A DNA stretch of 64,000 nt. It comes from DATFDN01 sp035685165. GTDB lineage: Bacteria; Pseudomonadota; Alphaproteobacteria; Acetobacterales; Acetobacteraceae. The notes below the pieces were generated by a model. It had not been told where the DNA came from and did no database searches. It saw only the letters and a program-made list of their open reading frames with translations. Within the stretch, counting starts at the first letter, position 1, and every line of letters starts with the position of its first letter. Location: NCBI GenBank assembly GCA_035685165.1, contig DASRBI010000004.1, positions 124,001 through 188,000 of the forward strand. Reading direction: 5' to 3'. Of this stretch, positions 61,370-64,000 are shown piece by piece. The position numbers were made by a program, and so were the translations under genes.

Positions 61370-62122
61370 CTAGTGGAACGTCCGCCCTGAATCGATCACT
61401 ACCGTCTGCCCGGTCATGGTCTCGGTCCGGCACATCGCCACCACCATGTCCGCGCAGTCGTCCTTATCGGCCGCCTTCTTGAGCAGCGAACCGGCGGCGG
61501 CGTTCTGCACCTGCTCGGCCCGCAGATTGGCCGTCGCGCGCGTGCCCTCCAAGAGGCCCGGGGCGACGCAGTTCACCAGCACCGCGGGCGCCAGCGCCAC
61601 CGCCATGCAGCGCGTCAGGTGGATCAGCCCCGCCTTGGAGACCGCATAGGCGATCGAGGAGCCCTGCGGCCCGAGCCCAGCCACCGAGGCGATATTGACA
61701 ATCCGCCCCCTGCCCTGCGCCTGCATCACCGGCGCCGCCGCCTTCATCAGCCGCATCGGGCCGGTGAGGTTCACGGCCATGATCCGCTCCCACAGCTCCT
61801 CGGTCAGCCCGTCGAGGTCGGGGAACGGCACGGCCTTGTTGAAGGCCGCGTCGTTGACCAGGATGTCGAGCCGTCCGAACCGCCCGGCGACGTCGGCGAC
61901 CACCCGCTCCACCGCCACCCGGTCCGTTACGTCGCAGGCGAGGGCGGCGGCGCCCACTTGGTGCCGTCCGGCCAGCTCCCGTGCCACGCCCTCGGCCTGC
62001 TCGCGGCTCTTTGCATAGACGACCGCGACATGCGCGCCCTCGCGTGCGAGCGCATGGCAAATCCGCTGCCCGAGCCCGCCATTTCCGCCCGTCACCAGCG
62101 CGACCGCCCCCTTCAGGTCCAT
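61370..62122 (-). CDS. short-chain dehydrogenase/reductase
   Basis: This 250-residue classical SDR has the nucleotide-binding TGGNGGLG, CDVTD (cofactor aspartate), NDAAF in place of NNAG, serine in NIASVAG and the YAVSK catalytic pair. An alanine-valine start to the glycine motif and Y/K after strand A (VVYAKSRE) suggests NADP preference. It resembles FabG-like 3-oxoacyl reductases; the substrate is unknown. GGGGAG precedes the ATG at 62122. It is divergent from the SMP-30 lactonase gene. Confidence 0.9.
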   Translation of the reverse strand: MDLKGAVALVTGGNGGLGQRICHALAREGAHVAVVYAKSREQAEGVARELAGRHQVGAAALACDVTDRVAVERVVADVAGRFGRLDILVNDAAFNKAVPFPDLDGLTEELWERIMAVNLTGPMRLMKAAAPVMQAQGRGRIVNIASVAGLGPQGSSIAYAVSKAGLIHLTRCMAVALAPAVLVNCVAPGLLEGTRATANLRAEQVQNAAAGSLLKKAADKDDCADMVVAMCRTETMTGQTVVIDSGRTFH

Positions 62123-62291
62123 CCACTTGCTCCCCTCGCTCGCTTCGAGAGTGCGGCCGGACAAGGCGCCGCCACAAGGCCTATCCGGCGCAAGCCCGGA
62201 TGGCAGTCACGCCGACCGTCCCAGCACGCCCATCGTCAGTAGCCATCCGTCCCGTCCCCTGTATTCTCGGCCGCAAAACGGAGGATGCGCC

Positions 62292-63227
62292 ATGTACGAA
62301 CCGAACCCCCGCTACCCTGACCCCGCCGTGCGGGTGCTCGGCGAGGAGTTCAACAAATACCGCCTGCCGCTCGCCTCGGTGGAGCGGCTCTACACGGGCT
62401 GCCGCTGGTCGGAGGGGCCGGTGTGGTTCGGCGATGCGCGCTGCCTGCTGTGGTCCGACATTCCCAACGACCGCATCCTGCGCTGGGAGGAGGAAACCGG
62501 CGCGGTCAGCGTGTTCCGCAAGCCCTCCAACAACGCCAACGGCAACACGCGCGATCGGCAAGGCAGGCTGATCACCTGCGAGCATCGCGGCCGGCGGGTG
62601 GTGCGGACCGAATATGACGGTGCCCTGACCGTGCTGATGGAAAGTCACGACGGCAAGCGGCTCAACTCGCCGAACGACGTGGTGGTCGCCTCTGACGGCG
62701 CCATCTGGTTCACCGATCCGGTGTTCGGCCTGCTCGGCTATTACGAGGGGGAGAAGGCGGAGTCCGAGCTGCCCGCCGCGGTGTGGCGGATCGATCCGCA
62801 AACTGCGCGGGCGCAGATGATGACCGACGAGGTAGAAGGCCCCAACGGCCTCGCCTTCTCGCCGGACGAAAAGACCCTCTACGTCGTCGCTTCGCGGGCG
62901 ACGCCGACCCGCAAGATCGTGGCGTTCGACGTCAGCGGCGCGCGGCTTTCGAACCAGCGCGTGTTCATCGACGCCGCCGGCGGCACGCCGGACGGGTTCC
63001 GAGTGGATGTGGACGGCAATCTCTGGTGCGGCTGGGGGATGGGAAGCGCCGAGCTCGACGGGGTGCGCGTGTTCAACCGCGGTGGCGACCCGATCGGCCA
63101 TATCGAGCTGCCGGAGCGCTGCGCCAATCTCTGCTTCGGCGGACGCTGGCGGAACCGGCTGTTCATGGCTGCAAGCCACGGGCTCTACGCGCTCTACGTG
63201 AACACTCAGGGCGCGCCGGGTGGCTGA
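62292..63227 (+). CDS. SMP-30/gluconolactonase family protein
   Basis: This 311-residue six-bladed beta-propeller has RWSEGPVWFGD (metal-binding glutamate), SNNANGNTRDRQGRLITCEH, NSPNDVVVASDGAIWFTDP and EGPNGLAFSPDEKTLYV, which carry the Glu/Asn/Asp ligands of lactonases. It hydrolyses aldonolactones such as gluconolactone. It lacks a signal peptide. Its stop is directly next to that of the convergent Lrp-type regulator. Confidence 0.92.
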   Translation: MYEPNPRYPDPAVRVLGEEFNKYRLPLASVERLYTGCRWSEGPVWFGDARCLLWSDIPNDRILRWEEETGAVSVFRKPSNNANGNTRDRQGRLITCEHRGRRVVRTEYDGALTVLMESHDGKRLNSPNDVVVASDGAIWFTDPVFGLLGYYEGEKAESELPAAVWRIDPQTARAQMMTDEVEGPNGLAFSPDEKTLYVVASRATPTRKIVAFDVSGARLSNQRVFIDAAGGTPDGFRVDVDGNLWCGWGMGSAELDGVRVFNRGGDPIGHIELPERCANLCFGGRWRNRLFMAASHGLYALYVNTQGAPGG

Positions 63228-63692
63228 TTAGATCGGGAGCGCCGCCGACTTCAGGCGCTCCATCGAGAACCGGCTGGAGACGTTGCGCAGCGGCACCGCG
63301 CCGATCAGGCGGCGGTAGAACCCGTCATAAGCGGCGATGTCGGGCACCACGACATGCAGCAGGTAATCGACGTCGCCGCTCATGCGCCAGGCATCGACGA
63401 CCTCGGGCATACCCGCGATCACCTCGGCGAAGCGCGCGAGCCAGGCGGCGGAATGATCCGCGGTTTCCACCTCGACGAACACGGAAACCGGCAAGCCGAC
63501 CCGCTCGGGATCGATCACGGCGATCCGCCGCAGTATCACGCCCTCCTGCTCCATGCGGCGGATGCGCTTCCAGCAGGGGGTGGGGGTTAGCCCCACCTTG
63601 GCGGCGATCTCGGCCAGCGAAAGCGAGGCGTCCTCGCTCAATAGTCGCAGGATTTCACGGTCGAGACGATCGAGGCTGGGCTTGTCTGCCAT
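63228..63692 (-). CDS. Lrp/AsnC family transcriptional regulator
   Basis: This 154-residue regulator has an N-terminal winged helix-turn-helix (LDREILRLLSEDASLSLAEIA, about 8-55) with GLTPTPCWKRIRRMEQEGVI, then the RAM ligand-binding domain (about 65-145) with the VDYLLHVVVPD strand. Such proteins sense amino acids and control their metabolism. The target is not apparent: the adjacent lactonase converges on it and bolA is upstream on the same strand. Confidence 0.92.
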   Translation of the reverse strand: MADKPSLDRLDREILRLLSEDASLSLAEIAAKVGLTPTPCWKRIRRMEQEGVILRRIAVIDPERVGLPVSVFVEVETADHSAAWLARFAEVIAGMPEVVDAWRMSGDVDYLLHVVVPDIAAYDGFYRRLIGAVPLRNVSSRFSMERLKSAALPI

Positions 63693-63768
63693 GAGGGGCC
63701 GCGCTTCGACTCACCCGAGGAACTGTTCGTGCTGGAACGTGCGGCTTAGAGAGTTTGCGGAGGAAATT

Positions 63769-64000
63769 CTACTCCCCGCCGAGCCGGGCGTGCTCCTCCG
63801 GCGTCCGCAGCGTGAGGGCAAGCGCGTGCAGGCCGGACCCGAGCTCACCGGCAAGCGCCGCATATACGGCGCGTGACCGCTCCACCCGAGACAAGCCTGC
63901 GAAGCGTGGCGAAACCACCAGGACGGAATAATGGGTCTCCCCTCCGGGCCGCGCACCGGCGTGGCCGGCATGTTTGGCGCTGTCATCGGTGATCCGCAGG
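63769..64000 (-). CDS. bolA: BolA family protein, N-terminus beyond the window
   Basis: The 3' part of the gene encodes the last 77 residues: ITDDSAKHAGHAGARPGGETH, then VLVVSPRFAGLSRVERSRAVYAAL and HALALTLRTPEEH, the complete BolA core with the conserved histidine. BolA proteins partner with monothiol glutaredoxins in iron-sulfur and iron handling. The stop is TAG at 63769-63771. The start lies to the right of base 64000. Confidence 0.92.
   Translation of the reverse strand, partial: LRITDDSAKHAGHAGARPGGETHYSVLVVSPRFAGLSRVERSRAVYAALAGELGSGLHALALTLRTPEEHARLGGE

Overview
The window is a stretch of GC-rich chromosome from an alphaproteobacterium, most likely of the family Acetobacteraceae (order Rhodospirillales). 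The evidence is a fused shikimate kinase/3-dehydroquinate synthase gene, an mdh-sucC-sucD cluster, a class I lysyl-tRNA synthetase, GluQRS, the 'HNRGPPL' small protein and dense use of GTG/TTG starts with 4-base ATGA overlaps. This placement is inference from gene content; no rRNA or complete tRNA gene is visible. Roughly 60 genuine genes can be supported. There is no phage, complete insertion sequence or CRISPR array.

Layout. 1-3.2 kb: the right end of a visibly less GC-rich glycan-modification island (a frameshifted methyltransferase, a secreted unknown, and an acetyltransferase-glycosyltransferase fusion). 3.3-8 kb: phnW, then a DUF1028 / peptide-type binding protein / L,D-transpeptidase-like operon. 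8-18.8 kb: a two-domain GT2-GT4 glycosyltransferase, cydDC, a five-unit array of a short motif at exact 32-bp spacing, an FAD oxidoreductase divergent from an aldose epimerase, a PEP-CTERM GDSL hydrolase, a methyltransferase and birA. 18.9-31.9 kb: a hemerythrin-tailed P1B-type ATPase, an esterase, 3-oxoadipyl-CoA thiolase, tartrate dehydrogenase, a CoA-transferase plus ThDP-lyase pair, pncC, and an alcohol dehydrogenase/dienelactone hydrolase pair. 32-38 kb: mdh-sucCD, aroKB and xerD with a small membrane-protein gene in front.

38.3-43 kb is a complete branched-chain-amino-acid-type ABC operon (livH, fused livM-livG, livF, then the binding protein). 43-49.6 kb holds small enzymes (metallophosphoesterase, PEP mutase/isocitrate lyase family, two esterases, PaiB, MFS, GluQRS). 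At 49.7 kb is a hybrid histidine kinase whose N-terminus is an ethylene-receptor-type membrane domain with all key residues. 51.7-57.5 kb holds trmJ-cysS, an AlkB-like oxygenase, yghU-type GST and rmuC. 57.5-61.3 kb holds a deletion scar of a MaoC-type gene fused against an MprF-like gene that lacks most of its catalytic domain and lies directly behind lysK. The end carries an SDR, an SMP-30 lactonase, an Lrp regulator and the 3' part of bolA.

A family of palindromic GC-rich elements (outer arms CTCACCCGG/CCGGGTGAG, inner hairpin CCTCTCCCGC/GCGGGAGAGG) recurs at about 10.3, 17.2, 22.2, 25.2 and 61.3 kb, with a related compound form at 38.2 kb. One of them has been absorbed into the 3' end of a coding sequence. 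The strongest candidates for something undescribed are the 32-bp phased array at 13.9-14.05 kb, the ethylene-receptor-type hybrid kinase, the lysK/truncated-MprF arrangement, and a minus-strand terminator without an identifiable gene at 7.8 kb.
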